From Streptococcus porcinus (GTDB lineage: Bacteria > Bacillota > Bacilli > Lactobacillales > Streptococcaceae), in assembly GCF_901542335.1 (NCBI RefSeq), contig NZ_LR594036.1, forward strand, positions 1,550,001-1,614,000: a DNA stretch of 64,000 nt, given 5' to 3'. Position numbers and translations under genes: made by a program. The notes under the pieces were generated by a model, which was given only the letters and a program-made list of their open reading frames with translations, did not search any database and was not told where the DNA came from. Below are positions 29,142 through 37,358 of the stretch, in pieces; position 1 is the first letter of the stretch, and the number at the start of each line of letters is the position of its first letter.

Positions 29142-30507
29142 AACTTTTAATAAACTCCTCAATTAATATAATATGGCGTAAATAATCTGAAATTAAAACA
29201 TTTTCATCACCTGAATGATCTGAACTATTAGCATTACCAAGTCCTAAAGAAACCATCGGTACCCCTAAAGCTTCAAAGACAGTATGCATAGGGCCCGTTC
29301 CTGCAGAGGTCGGTAGTAAACAAACACCATGAGGATAATTATTTTCAACCGTGCTGATTAACCTAAGAACCTCTGGATTAGTTAAATCACTTCGATAGCT
29401 CTTTTCTCCAAGCGTATAGGTTAGATCGACATTTGCGAAGCCTTGTTTTTGCAAATGTTTTTTAATAGCTTCAAAGACATGATAGGGATCTAAACCTGGA
29501 ACCAAACGAACTTCCATCTTAGCACTAGCATGGGCCGGAATAATCGTCTTTACTCCAGCTCCTAAATAGCCAGAAGAAATCCCTTGGATAGTAACAGAAG
29601 GTTGGAAATAATAGCGCTTCAAAAATGCTTCTTTTTCAGATTGTAAAAGTGGCAACCTCAATCCATAAAGGTTCTGCAATATGTCTCCATTTTCTGTAGA
29701 ATAGTGAACGACTAAATCAAGCTCTCTTTGATTTACAGGTATAATCTTCTCAGAAATACCATCTACTAAAAGGGTTCCCTCCTTATCGCGCAAGCTTGAA
29801 ATAGCTTCAAGCAAATACCAAGTGGCAGAATCAACAACTCCACCAAACTTCGAATGGATATCTCTTACTGCACTAGTAACCGACATATCAAAGGTCAAAA
29901 TACCTTTATTACCTCCAGTTAATTCTAACTGATTAGACTGGTTTCGGATGCCTTGTTCCCATATTAAAAGATCAGCATCTACTAACTTGTCCTTGTACTT
30001 TACTAAATAGTTTTCCAAATCAACAGAGGCAGATTCCTCTGCGCCTTCAATAATGAAAGTTATATTCAAGGGCAGTACTGAATGCTCTCCTAAATATCTA
30101 CTAACAGCTGTTAACCGAGCTAAAATATGCCCCTTATCATCATCAACACCACGTCCGTACATAATATCATCTCGAATATCCAAAGTAAAGGGATCAGCCG
30201 TCCACTTTTGGTCATCATCTGCTGGTACAGTATCATAATGGTTATAAAAAATGAGCATCTTTGCCTCAGGAAAGGGACTTTTAAATTCAGCAATTACAAA
30301 GGGGGCTTTATAACTTTGATCAATAGTAACTTGAGCTCCAGCCTTTTCAAAAATCTTTCCTAAATAGGTAGCTGCATCCTTTAAGCCTATGCTTTGAGCG
30401 TATATCGATTTAATAGCTATTAGCTGTCTTAATTCTTCAAGATGGGTTTGAATAGTTGCATCATGCCATAAGTGTTTATCAAAACTTTTAATACCTTGAT
30501 TATCCAT
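29134..30507 (-). CDS. M20-family dipeptidase
   Basis: A 457-residue zinc-dependent peptidase. Metal and catalytic motifs are FYNHYDTVPADD (His and Asp), GRGVDDDKGH (bridging Asp), EGAEESASVD (Glu) and a late SDHSGDEN (His). Members cleave dipeptides or similar. It lies between metQ and metN in the methionine operon, so it may supply methionine from imported or related peptides (inference from context). It overlaps metN by eight bases. Confidence 0.9.
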   Translation of the reverse strand: MDNQGIKSFDKHLWHDATIQTHLEELRQLIAIKSIYAQSIGLKDAATYLGKIFEKAGAQVTIDQSYKAPFVIAEFKSPFPEAKMLIFYNHYDTVPADDDQKWTADPFTLDIRDDIMYGRGVDDDKGHILARLTAVSRYLGEHSVLPLNITFIIEGAEESASVDLENYLVKYKDKLVDADLLIWEQGIRNQSNQLELTGGNKGILTFDMSVTSAVRDIHSKFGGVVDSATWYLLEAISSLRDKEGTLLVDGISEKIIPVNQRELDLVVHYSTENGDILQNLYGLRLPLLQSEKEAFLKRYYFQPSVTIQGISSGYLGAGVKTIIPAHASAKMEVRLVPGLDPYHVFEAIKKHLQKQGFANVDLTYTLGEKSYRSDLTNPEVLRLISTVENNYPHGVCLLPTSAGTGPMHTVFEALGVPMVSLGLGNANSSDHSGDENVLISDYLRHIILIEEFIKSYE

Positions 30508-30611
30508 TTGTCACCCAACCTTCTAACATTCTAATATTATTGTGCTTTTTAGTTTATTCCAAAAATAGGATAGAGGCTAAGGATAATCATCCCAGCCTCA
30601 TCTTACAACCA

Positions 30612-31457
30612 TTACCAAACTGGTACATCAATTCCCTTGGACGTTTTTTCGACAACTTTCTTCAAGTCATCAGTATGATATGCCTTAACTAACTTTTTAA
30701 TTGCTGCTGCTTTATTGGATGATTTCCAATCTTTTTTACCTGCTAAGATATTAATCCATTGTTTGGAATTTTTATCAATTTTCTCTTTATATAAAGAGGT
30801 TTTAAAATCAATTTTAGCTGGTACTGCATAACTATTATTCACAATTGCAGCATCAGCTGATGAAATAGCCCGCGCAGTCTGACTTGCATCAAGTTCCTTA
30901 ATATCTAAATCCTTTTTATTTTCAGTAATATTAGCAATTGTTGCTAATTGATCACCAGAAACATCTAACTTAATTAAACCTGCTGCTTGTAAAACATAGA
31001 GGGCACGGCTCTCATTTGTCGCGTCATTTGGCACCGCAATTTGTCCACCTTTTGGCAATTCACTAACTGATTTGTACTTTACCTTTCCTTTTTGGGTTGT
31101 TCCAGAGAATAGATGAATAGGACTAATATAGGTTTCAGCAATTGCCACTAAATTTTCTTTGTTTTCCTTATTCCAGTTAGTCAAAAAGTTATAATGTTGA
31201 AAAGCATTGATATCAACTTCACCATTAGCTACAGCTTTATTAGGTTGTGAGTAATCTGTAAATTCTTTATATTTTAACTTAATACCATCTTTTTTAAGTA
31301 AGTCCTCAACTTTCTTCCACCTAGCGTCATCCGAAGTTGTTTTAGTCATAACTCCTACAGTAAGCGTATTTTTATCTGTTTTAGCATTTCCACATGCAAC
31401 TAATACCGTTGAAGTTAGTAGAATACCTACAAAAGTGATTATTTTTTTATGTAACAT
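30612..31457 (-). CDS. metQ: Methionine-binding lipoprotein MetQ
   Basis: A 281-residue lipoprotein. The signal peptide ends in STVLVACG, with the lipidated cysteine after LVA. The NLPA-family fold carries the methionine-specific features ALYVLQAAGLIKL, AIVNNSYAVPA and the early VGVMTK. It brings methionine to MetN-MetI. It is the first gene of its operon, with a promoter at 31492-31520 and a methionine-regulator palindrome further upstream. Confidence 0.93.
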   Translation of the reverse strand: MLHKKIITFVGILLTSTVLVACGNAKTDKNTLTVGVMTKTTSDDARWKKVEDLLKKDGIKLKYKEFTDYSQPNKAVANGEVDINAFQHYNFLTNWNKENKENLVAIAETYISPIHLFSGTTQKGKVKYKSVSELPKGGQIAVPNDATNESRALYVLQAAGLIKLDVSGDQLATIANITENKKDLDIKELDASQTARAISSADAAIVNNSYAVPAKIDFKTSLYKEKIDKNSKQWINILAGKKDWKSSNKAAAIKKLVKAYHTDDLKKVVEKTSKGIDVPVW

Positions 31458-31491
31458 GAATTGTTCCCCATTTCAAATTAGTAATATAGTT

Positions 31492-31520
31492 ATTCTAACT
31501 AATTGAGATATAGTTTGCAA
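31492..31520 (-). promoter_or_regulatory. Promoter of the metQ operon
   Basis: On the minus strand TTGCAA (31515-31520) and TAGAAT (31492-31497) are 17 bases apart. The metQ start lies about 35 bases on, with TGGGGAAC as ribosome site. Confidence 0.7.
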
Positions 31521-31542
31521 ATTGATATATTTTAATTATATA

Positions 31543-31559
31543 TATAGTTTAAAACTATA
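31543..31559. promoter_or_regulatory. MET-box (MtaR/MetR-type binding site)
   Basis: A perfect 17-base palindrome TATAGTTTAAAACTATA. It matches the known streptococcal methionine-regulator consensus TATAGTTTnAAACTATA. It lies just upstream of the metQ -35, where an activator would bind. A second half-match TATAGTTT at 31509-31516 overlaps the -35 region. The regulator gene is not in this window. Confidence 0.85.
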
Positions 31560-31646
31560 TCCTTGATAGTTCTAACTACAGAAACATGATTTTATAGATA
31601 ACTGTTTTCAAAGTAGTGTTCTAAAACAAAGATTTATAAACACAAA

Positions 31647-31675
31647 AAGCAACTACTGATCAACAATAATTGCTT
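31647..31675 (-). terminator. Terminator after the amino-acid binding protein gene
   Basis: AAGCAACTACT (31647-31657) pairs with AATAATTGCTT (31665-31675) with two G-U pairs; on the minus strand TTTTTGTG follows. Confidence 0.8.
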
Positions 31676-31709
31676 AGCTTGTATAAGAAACTACTTTAAA
31701 GTTACTTTA

Positions 31710-32537
31710 TTATTTTGGTAGATTAAGTTGTTTAGCTGTAGGCGCGTAATCTCCTCCGAGATGAGCCTTAGCCAACTTAGTCAGAGTACCATCTTTTTCT
31801 AGTGCTTTAAGTCGTTTGTTTACAAAAGTTTGTAAGTCCTTTTGATCTTGACCAAAAATAAAGTAAATATATGGCTGCTCTTTACTTTCTAATGGAATCG
31901 TTTTAAGATTATCAAGGCCCTGATTTTTTATAATCGCATTAACCGTAGGAGCATCAAAAATTTTAAAATCAGCTTTACCCTCACTTAAATTTGACAACAT
32001 TTGAGTGATATTTTCGTTAGTATATTTCAACTTAACTTGAGCCGAATTGTTCTTTTTGTTGAAATCTTCCAATTGGGCTGCAGTCGTTGTCCCTTGAACA
32101 ACTTGTGTTGAATGGTTTTTTATATCTGCATAAGATTTGATATCACTATCTTTTGGAACAACCAAAACAGATGGAGTTGTCCCAGTTGGATAAGAAAAGA
32201 GATATTTTGAAGCTCTTTCCTTTGTATAACTGATATTATTCCCAGCTATTTGATATTTACTTGAATCTAGTCCGGTAAAGATAGAAGACCACTCTGTTTT
32301 CTTAAAGTTAACTTTATATTTACTAGAATCTTTAAAGACTGCTTTAGCAACCTCAACATCATAGCCTGTTAGCTGACCTGATTTTTCATAAGAAAAGGGC
32401 GCTGTCGTTCCAACAGTTGCAAAAGTTATTGTTTCTTTATCATTGGCGCCAGTTGTTTTATTACTACTACAAGCTACTAAAACTGTTCCGACAAGTACTG
32501 TCATGCTTAAAAAAGCAGCTTTTTTACCTTTTATCAT
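31710..32537 (-). CDS. Amino-acid ABC transporter substrate-binding lipoprotein
   Basis: A 275-residue lipoprotein of the family 3 (polar amino acid/cystine) solute-binding proteins. The signal peptide ends GTVLVACSS with a lipidated cysteine. The motifs PFSYEKSGQLTGYDVEVAKAV and the hinge-region AQLEDF...NITQMLSNLSEGKADFKIFDAP are typical of cystine- or glutamine-type binders. No permease or ATPase gene lies next to it, so it must share one from elsewhere. It has its own terminator. Confidence 0.88.
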   Translation of the reverse strand: MIKGKKAAFLSMTVLVGTVLVACSSNKTTGANDKETITFATVGTTAPFSYEKSGQLTGYDVEVAKAVFKDSSKYKVNFKKTEWSSIFTGLDSSKYQIAGNNISYTKERASKYLFSYPTGTTPSVLVVPKDSDIKSYADIKNHSTQVVQGTTTAAQLEDFNKKNNSAQVKLKYTNENITQMLSNLSEGKADFKIFDAPTVNAIIKNQGLDNLKTIPLESKEQPYIYFIFGQDQKDLQTFVNKRLKALEKDGTLTKLAKAHLGGDYAPTAKQLNLPK

Positions 32538-32633
32538 TAGTTTACTCCTTTAGTGTTATTTCATATTCTATCACCTTTGTCCTTTTCCTACCAATATTTA
32601 TTCTTTATCACTCTGATAAAAAAAGCGTATCAA

Positions 32634-32655
32634 AAAAGAGCTCTACAGCCCTTTT
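32634..32655 (-). terminator. Terminator after the YebC-family gene
   Basis: AAAAGAGCT (32634-32642) pairs with AGCCCTTTT (32647-32655) with one G-U pair; on the minus strand a T-run follows. Confidence 0.7.
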
Positions 32656-32669
32656 GATTATGATCTGAC

Positions 32670-33386
32670 TTAGAAGTCAGCAACGTTATGGTATACTTTT
32701 TGAACATCATCATCAGCTTCCAAAGCGTCCACTAATTTTTCAAACTTCTCAAGGTCTTCGCCCTCAAGAGTAACTTCACTTTGTGGAATCATCTCTAATT
32801 CAGTAACTTGGAATTCTGAAATACCTGAATCACGAAGAGCTTGGATTCCTTTATGCAAATCAGTTGGAGCGGTATAGACCGTGATTGTTCCTTCTTCTGC
32901 TTCAACATCATCAACTTCAACATCTGCTTCTAAGAGTAGTTCAAAGATAGCATCCGCATCCTCACCTGCAAATACAATAACACCTTTTTTATCAAACATA
33001 TAAGAGACAGACCCTGAGGCCCCCATGTTTCCACCATTCTTACCATAGGCAGTACGAACATTTGCTGCAGTCCGATTAACATTTGAAGTCAAAGTATCGA
33101 CAATGATCATTGAACCATTTGGTCCAAAACCTTCATAACGACCTTCAACAAAGGTTTCATCTGTGTTACCCTTAGCTTTATCAATAGCTTTATCAATAAC
33201 ATGCTTTGGAACTTGAGCCTGTTTAGCACGGTCGATAACAAATTTGAGTGCTGAATTTGATTCTGGATCGGGATCTCCTTGTTTAGCAGCAACGTAGATT
33301 TCTACCCCAAACTTAGCATAAACCTTCGAAGTAGCACCATCTTTAGCAGTTTTTTTGGCAACAATATTGGCCCATTTACGTCCCAT
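32670..33386 (-). CDS. YebC/PmpR-family regulator (YeeN-like)
   Basis: A 238-residue protein of the TACO1/YebC family. The N-terminus [37 protein letters not shown] and the central [42 protein letters not shown] are family signatures; the QGDPDPESN form points to the YeeN branch. Members act as transcription regulators or help ribosomes pass proline stretches. Its promoter (33461-33489) is the place next to which the conjugative element has inserted, so expression may be affected in this strain. Confidence 0.92.
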   Translation of the reverse strand: MGRKWANIVAKKTAKDGATSKVYAKFGVEIYVAAKQGDPDPESNSALKFVIDRAKQAQVPKHVIDKAIDKAKGNTDETFVEGRYEGFGPNGSMIIVDTLTSNVNRTAANVRTAYGKNGGNMGASGSVSYMFDKKGVIVFAGEDADAIFELLLEADVEVDDVEAEEGTITVYTAPTDLHKGIQALRDSGISEFQVTELEMIPQSEVTLEGEDLEKFEKLVDALEADDDVQKVYHNVADF

Positions 33387-33460
33387 TAGTTTCTCCTCGC
33401 GATAAGTATTATTTTTTAAAGCTCTTTGTAAAATAGCCGAGCTATCTCATTAACTCTATT

Positions 33461-33489
33461 ATTATAGCACTTTGAGGTGATTTGGTAAA
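33461..33489 (-). promoter_or_regulatory. Promoter of the YebC-family gene, target of the element
   Basis: On the minus strand TTTACC (33484-33489), 17 bases, TATAAT (33461-33466). TnGBS elements insert 15-17 bases upstream of the -35 of sigma-A promoters (known). This predicts a junction near 33504-33506. Confidence 0.75.
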
Positions 33490-33576
33490 ATGGAAAATAA
33501 GGAGCGTATGTGGAAGAATTTTTTAGAATCGTCAATTATCTATTAAGGAGAACCTACCGAGTTTCTTTTTAAAAAA

Positions 33577-33604
33577 GACTGAACAAATTTTCCTTTGCTC
33601 AGTC
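33577..33604 (-). terminator. Terminator after the transposase
   Basis: GACTGAACAAA (33577-33587) pairs with TTTGCTCAGTC (33594-33604), one G-U pair; on the minus strand TTTTTTAAAA follows. It stops transposase transcripts before they reach yebC. Confidence 0.75.
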
Positions 33605-33633
33605 TTGACAGATTCGGTGTTATCCTGTATCAT
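33605..33633 (+). promoter_or_regulatory. Promoter of the candidate small RNA
   Basis: A full consensus TTGACA (33605-33610), 17 bases, then TATCAT (33628-33633) on the plus strand. No open reading frame follows. Confidence 0.65.
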
Positions 33634-33639
33634 ATGATA

Positions 33640-33715
33640 AAGACTGAGTAAGGGGCGTTGAAATAGGTCTTACTCGGTAAAGCGTAGTGGTTACCGCCAC
33701 TGCGCTTCTTTTATT
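33640..33715 (+). ncRNA. Candidate small RNA at the transposase end of the element
   Basis: Downstream of the promoter at 33605-33633 two hairpins follow: ACTGAGTAAG (33643-33652) with CTTACTCGGT (33669-33678), and GCGTAGTGG (33682-33690) with CCACTGCGC (33697-33705), the second followed by TTCTTTTATT as a terminator. The transcript of about 75 bases would have no start codon with a ribosome site. It lies between the transposase gene and its terminator on the opposite strand, so it is complementary to the transposase mRNA's 3' end. Antisense RNAs of transposases are known in other IS families. Expression is not shown. Confidence 0.45.
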
Positions 33716-33861
33716 CGATTAAATTTCCTTAATTATAGCACACTAGTATAGGAATAACAAGCTTTTTTAAGAAAAATGTAAGACAAATAAGCCCTTTTAA
33801 TGGCGCTTTTTTATTTTACTTAAAAGATGTTACTTTTTATATCGATATGTCGCATTTAAAG

Positions 33862-35094
33862 CTAACTTAGGCAATTGATAATTTCTTTATACGGCTCATA
33901 TTCTTTTCTCCAAGGACCAAAAAAAAGATCATGAAGTTTTCCTTCGTAAGACAACACAATCATTTGACTCATTGTACTAGCTCCCCTCTTGCTCCAGTAC
34001 ATCCCCCGTTTTTTCATTCTATAGGTTACTTTTCGATGCTGACTTTCCATAATGCCAATTCCTTGTGGCTTTAATCCTCTAAACTTAGCAGGCTTAAGAT
34101 ATTGAAAGTTATTTAGGAGTTTTCTTTTGAATATCGAAAATTTTTCTTCCTCGACTTCACTTGTAAGAATGCTTTCTGTAGTATCTAGGACCATCTCTAA
34201 CTCACTCTTAGAGTGTTTTTTTAAGGCCTTAAAAACTTTTTCAAGAAGGGTGATAGGCATTTCTTTATAGTATTCTTTGACTAATTTATTAACATGGTAT
34301 TCGTCCCAGAAGTGCTCATGATACTTCACATTCAAGTCTTTCGCAAGCTCTTTAAAAATGTACGGAGTATAACCATGACCACCGTCTGAATTTGTCACTA
34401 AAATTGTCTTTGTAGTTATTTGATAAGTATTGTAGATATAATCAATTAACTGTTCCCTTGCTGAGGAATTCTTCATAGAAATAAACTCTTTTTTATTATC
34501 TAATTTGTATCTATTTTTATATTCTTCATAACTACCAGTGTGTAAAACGAAATGAGACAAATCAAAATTTTTATTATCACTACCATTTTCTCGAGCCTTG
34601 ACCATTACACCGTCTCCCTCAATATACAGGATATCAATTGACTCTTTAGGTTTGTACTCATTAAAGTAGCGATAATTATTTTTTTCATTGATCAACTCTC
34701 CACACATTTTAACTGCTTTAACTACTGAAGGCTTTGTTATTGATACTTGGTAAACTAAATCAATTGCTTTGACAACCATATCATAGGACATTAGCGTAGA
34801 TAGGCAAGCTACTTGGTACATAAATTCAAGTGAGTAACGTGTATTTTTCTCGAGACCTAACATAGTATCAACAGGAACTACCCACTTACTTCCTTTTTTC
34901 CAGCGCTTACGTCTGAATGTAAATTCTCCAAATGTGAAAATGACAGTTCGTTCCATGGAATGAATGCATCTATAGCCTTTGTTTTTCATTGTTGCTTCCA
35001 TCTTATTATCATACTCATTAATGAAATTTTGAAACCAGGTATTGTTATTAGACTTAAATTGTTCCCGAATAGATGACTCTTGAATGACTTCCAT
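33862..35094 (-). CDS. TnGBS-type DDE transposase (ISLre2-like, UPF0236)
   Basis: A 410-residue transposase. The N-terminal FTFGEFTFRRKRWKKG and the VPVDTMLGLEKNTRYS region are typical of the UPF0236/ISLre2 family. Candidate catalytic acids are Asp161 in LYIEGDGVMVKA, Asp237 in TNSDGGHGYT and Glu350 in GIMESQHR. It drives excision and insertion of the element. Own promoter at 35133-35161, own terminator. In TnGBS this gene sits at the element end, as here; there is no tyrosine or serine integrase in view. Confidence 0.88.
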   Translation of the reverse strand: MEVIQESSIREQFKSNNNTWFQNFINEYDNKMEATMKNKGYRCIHSMERTVIFTFGEFTFRRKRWKKGSKWVVPVDTMLGLEKNTRYSLEFMYQVACLSTLMSYDMVVKAIDLVYQVSITKPSVVKAVKMCGELINEKNNYRYFNEYKPKESIDILYIEGDGVMVKARENGSDNKNFDLSHFVLHTGSYEEYKNRYKLDNKKEFISMKNSSAREQLIDYIYNTYQITTKTILVTNSDGGHGYTPYIFKELAKDLNVKYHEHFWDEYHVNKLVKEYYKEMPITLLEKVFKALKKHSKSELEMVLDTTESILTSEVEEEKFSIFKRKLLNNFQYLKPAKFRGLKPQGIGIMESQHRKVTYRMKKRGMYWSKRGASTMSQMIVLSYEGKLHDLFFGPWRKEYEPYKEIINCLS

Positions 35095-35132
35095 GTTATT
35101 CCTCTAATTTCATTTTTTAATCGATAATAGTT

Positions 35133-35161
35133 ATTCTATAAAGAAATGAAATAGATTTCAA
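35133..35161 (-). promoter_or_regulatory. Transposase promoter
   Basis: On the minus strand TTGAAA (35156-35161), 17 bases, TAGAAT (35133-35138); the ATG is about 40 bases on, behind AGAGGAATAAC. Confidence 0.65.
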
Positions 35162-35168
35162 TGCAGAA

Positions 35169-35195
35169 AAAAAGAACTAAATATTAGCTCTTTTT
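35169..35195 (-). terminator. Terminator of the partition operon
   Basis: AAAAAGAACTAA (35169-35180) pairs with TTAGCTCTTTTT (35184-35195), one G-U pair; T-run on the minus strand. It separates the partition genes from the transposase. Confidence 0.8.
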
Positions 35196-35503
35196 CAACG
35201 ATTTTTTTTATATCTAGATATCTCTGTTTGAAGGAATCCATAAGCAAGTACTGTAATTGGCAACAATAGCACACCATTAATTAGTAGCTCGGGAATAAAT
35301 GAAAATCCTCTACTGAAATAAACTCCTGTACTAAATACTCCAATAATAATTAAAGCTTTTGGATAGAAGACTAAACTTAATACCCCTAACACTAACATAA
35401 ATGATAAAGCAATTCCAAATTTGTCATAAAACAATTGGTAGCTCACTAAAGCTAAGAAAATACCGACTAAACGCCATAACGTTTTGAAATTAATAATAAC
35501 CAT
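35195..35503 (-). CDS. Small membrane protein of the partition operon
   Basis: A 102-residue protein with about three to four hydrophobic helices (for example LVGIFLALVSYQLFYDKFGIALSFMLVLGVLSLVFY) and a basic C-terminus SRYKKNR. No family recognised. It is the last gene after parA and the small partner gene, before their terminator. It could be a membrane partner of partition or an unrelated cargo protein; nothing in the sequence decides. Confidence 0.7.
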   Translation of the reverse strand: MVIINFKTLWRLVGIFLALVSYQLFYDKFGIALSFMLVLGVLSLVFYPKALIIIGVFSTGVYFSRGFSFIPELLINGVLLLPITVLAYGFLQTEISRYKKNR

Positions 35504-35532
35504 TTCGAACCTTCTTCCTTTATGACTAAAAC

Positions 35533-35760
35533 TTATAGATTTTCAATTAAATCATCTAAGAATGCAGAGTCTGAACGTTTACCTGATTCAGTCGCCAATT
35601 GTCGTAGCTTTTCCCTATTTGATGGTTTCAACATAAATTGATAATTTTTCTTTCTCTCAAATAATGCCTCTTCATCATTTTGAATTTTTGTTTTATTTTC
35701 TTTATTGAGAGTTTCTCTCAATGTTTTGGTCATTTCACTTTGATCTTTTATAAAAGCCAT
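35533..35760 (-). CDS. Small partner of ParA, likely ribbon-helix-helix DNA-binding protein
   Basis: A 75-residue protein. The C-terminal half FMLKPSNREKLRQLATESGKRSDSAFLDDLIENL fits the pattern of ribbon-helix-helix proteins (a beta strand, two helices). The N-terminal half is polar and probably flexible. Directly downstream of parA, it is in the place of a ParB-like centromere-binding adaptor, and motif copies lie in front of it. Its binding to those repeats is an inference. Confidence 0.72.
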   Translation of the reverse strand: MAFIKDQSEMTKTLRETLNKENKTKIQNDEEALFERKKNYQFMLKPSNREKLRQLATESGKRSDSAFLDDLIENL

Positions 35761-35784
35761 ACTAAATTCCTTTCATAGATATAT

Positions 35785-35796
35785 ACATGTTTATGT
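35785..35796 (+). repeat. ACATGTTTATGT repeat copy between parA and its partner gene
   Basis: One copy of ACATGTWTATGT in the gap before the 75-residue partner gene. It is followed by TTATG. See the copies at 36646, 36700, 44943 and 44961. Confidence 0.6.
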
Positions 35797-35822
35797 TTAT
35801 GAATATATTGTATCACAAATCC

Positions 35823-36620
35823 TTACACTAATCTATCTATTGTTGAAGTCATCTGAGAAAAGACTTTATTGATTTTATCAAAGAAACTCTTATGCTCTGA
35901 GTATTTTTTCAGAGTCATCATATCCGAAATTGGTAAATATTCAAGTGTCGACGTATTAAATAGTTCCTTGTAGGGAATAATCAAATCAATATTTCCATCT
36001 TCTTCTAAAATTTTGATTAGTTCACGAGATGATTTAGTATTATGCTTAATCATATTTGCAATAAAGACTAACTTTGCTGTCACATAACTCTTTCGAGTTG
36101 AAAAATTAATGGCCTTTACCTTTAAGTCATTCATCTGTGTTTCAATATTGTATTTTGCTTCATATCCGTACTTACTAGGTGTTAGTGGGCTCCATACTAT
36201 GTGACTTACAATAGTCGCATTCTTTGTCGCAACTGAAAAATCTGGTCTACAATCAAAAATAATATAGTCGTAGGCTTCGAGATCACGAGAGTAATAGTTA
36301 TCATCTAACCACATATACATATACATGTTTTTGTTTTCATCTTGACTAAGATCTTTTTCAATACGATCTAATTTCATATAACCAGGTATTAGATCAATAT
36401 TTTCTTTAATTGAAATAATATCCACCTTACCTCCTACAAAGATATTAGCTACTGTATTTTCTGATTGATAAATTCTATACGTTTGAGTCAGGTTACATTG
36501 AAAGTCAAAATCAATGAATAATACTTTCTTTCCTTGACTAGCTAACCACTCACCGTAATTATAGGCTAAAGTTGTTTTACCAACACCACCTTTGATTGCT
36601 TCAAAACTCATAATCTTCAT
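35823..36620 (-). CDS. ParA-family partition ATPase
   Basis: A 265-residue Walker-type ATPase. The deviant Walker A is EAIKGGVGKTTLAYNYG at residues about 7-22, followed by VLFIDFDFQCNLTQ and later YDYIIFDCRPDFS. Plasmid ParA proteins move and position replicons; in TnGBS, partition genes stabilise the extrachromosomal form (known from that family). It has the ribosome site AGAGGAT and is preceded by two motif copies, which may act as operator for self-regulation. Confidence 0.88.
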   Translation of the reverse strand: MKIMSFEAIKGGVGKTTLAYNYGEWLASQGKKVLFIDFDFQCNLTQTYRIYQSENTVANIFVGGKVDIISIKENIDLIPGYMKLDRIEKDLSQDENKNMYMYMWLDDNYYSRDLEAYDYIIFDCRPDFSVATKNATIVSHIVWSPLTPSKYGYEAKYNIETQMNDLKVKAINFSTRKSYVTAKLVFIANMIKHNTKSSRELIKILEEDGNIDLIIPYKELFNTSTLEYLPISDMMTLKKYSEHKSFFDKINKVFSQMTSTIDRLV

Positions 36621-36645
36621 AACAGATCCTCTTTCTATTTTATAT

Positions 36646-36711
36646 ACATGTATATGTTTATATCTATATACATAATAACACGATTAAATATGTTTGTAAA
36701 CATGTATATGT
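36646..36711. repeat. Two ACATGTATATGT copies in the parA promoter region
   Basis: ACATGTATATGT occurs at 36646-36657 and 36700-36711 in an AT-rich stretch with several TATATACAT words. They lie before parA and overlap its likely promoter. Candidate partition site or operator. Confidence 0.65.
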
Positions 36712-36727
36712 ATATGTTCATAAAATA

Positions 36728-36753
36728 AATAGCCAGTTCAATAACTAGCTATT
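36728..36753 (-). terminator. Terminator of the virB4 operon
   Basis: AATAGCCAGTT (36728-36738) pairs with AACTAGCTATT (36743-36753), one G-U pair; the minus strand continues TATTTTA. It ends the transcript starting at 41.9 kb. Confidence 0.75.
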
Positions 36754-36768
36754 CTCCATCTCCTTTTA

Positions 36769-37347
36769 TTATCCAAATGTACCACCAATAGGTCCACCGA
36801 CATAATCGGCAATCTGTAACTGCTGAACAGTCAAATTATAATTTGCAACAAAGTAAACATTATCAGCACCTTGTTTTGTTAGTGGTATTAGAACCTGTAC
36901 CACATCATCACTATCTGATTCTAAAATCTCAATTCGATCTGCCTGGTAAGTATTGTGGTTAATAAGCATTGCAATTGCAACTGTTTGAATCATTGGATTA
37001 TCAGTCATCGATAAATGATTATCATAAGTCCCTGTAGTGTCAGTTACCTTTTTAGACTTCTGAATGGTACTTAGTGCACTCTCAACAATCGGCAAAGCAG
37101 AAGCTCTTATATCTTCTTTTACAGGGCTATAAGGATGCTCTAGTTTAAGTTTTGCCTTACGATAATTCTTTTCATTTGTTGTTTCCTCTTTCATATCTTC
37201 TCCTTTTTTTCTGACCACTAAGTGTTTTGGCTTTTTACTTTGTGGATTATAATTATCTATTTGCTTGTAAACAGCATAGAATGATGCTACTAACAAGAAA
37301 AGAGTTAATAATGTTAAAATTTTATTTTGTTTAATCCAATTTAACAT
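36769..37347 (-). CDS. Membrane-anchored conjugation-associated protein, unknown
   Basis: A 192-residue protein with one N-terminal membrane helix (about residues 10-28) and an exported soluble part. The C-terminal half (VIESALSTIQKSKKV..., VVQVLIPLTKQGADNVYFVANYNLTVQQL) looks like a small mixed alpha/beta domain; no family is certain. It follows the cell-wall hydrolase by 11 bases and ends the virB4 operon. A role as an outer part of the transfer channel is an inference from place and topology. Confidence 0.65.
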   Translation of the reverse strand: MLNWIKQNKILTLLTLFLLVASFYAVYKQIDNYNPQSKKPKHLVVRKKGEDMKEETTNEKNYRKAKLKLEHPYSPVKEDIRASALPIVESALSTIQKSKKVTDTTGTYDNHLSMTDNPMIQTVAIAMLINHNTYQADRIEILESDSDDVVQVLIPLTKQGADNVYFVANYNLTVQQLQIADYVGGPIGGTFG

Positions 37348-37358
37348 GCTTTACCTTT

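Noticed and set aside
33577..33604. Terminal inverted repeat of the element
   Set aside because: This inverted repeat has a T-run and fits a terminator; the true end repeat cannot be recognised without the other end of the element.
33850..33866. A further copy of the CCCTTTAATGC box near the transposase stop
   Set aside because: The sequence GCATTTAAAGCT is only loosely similar and is not placed before a gene start.
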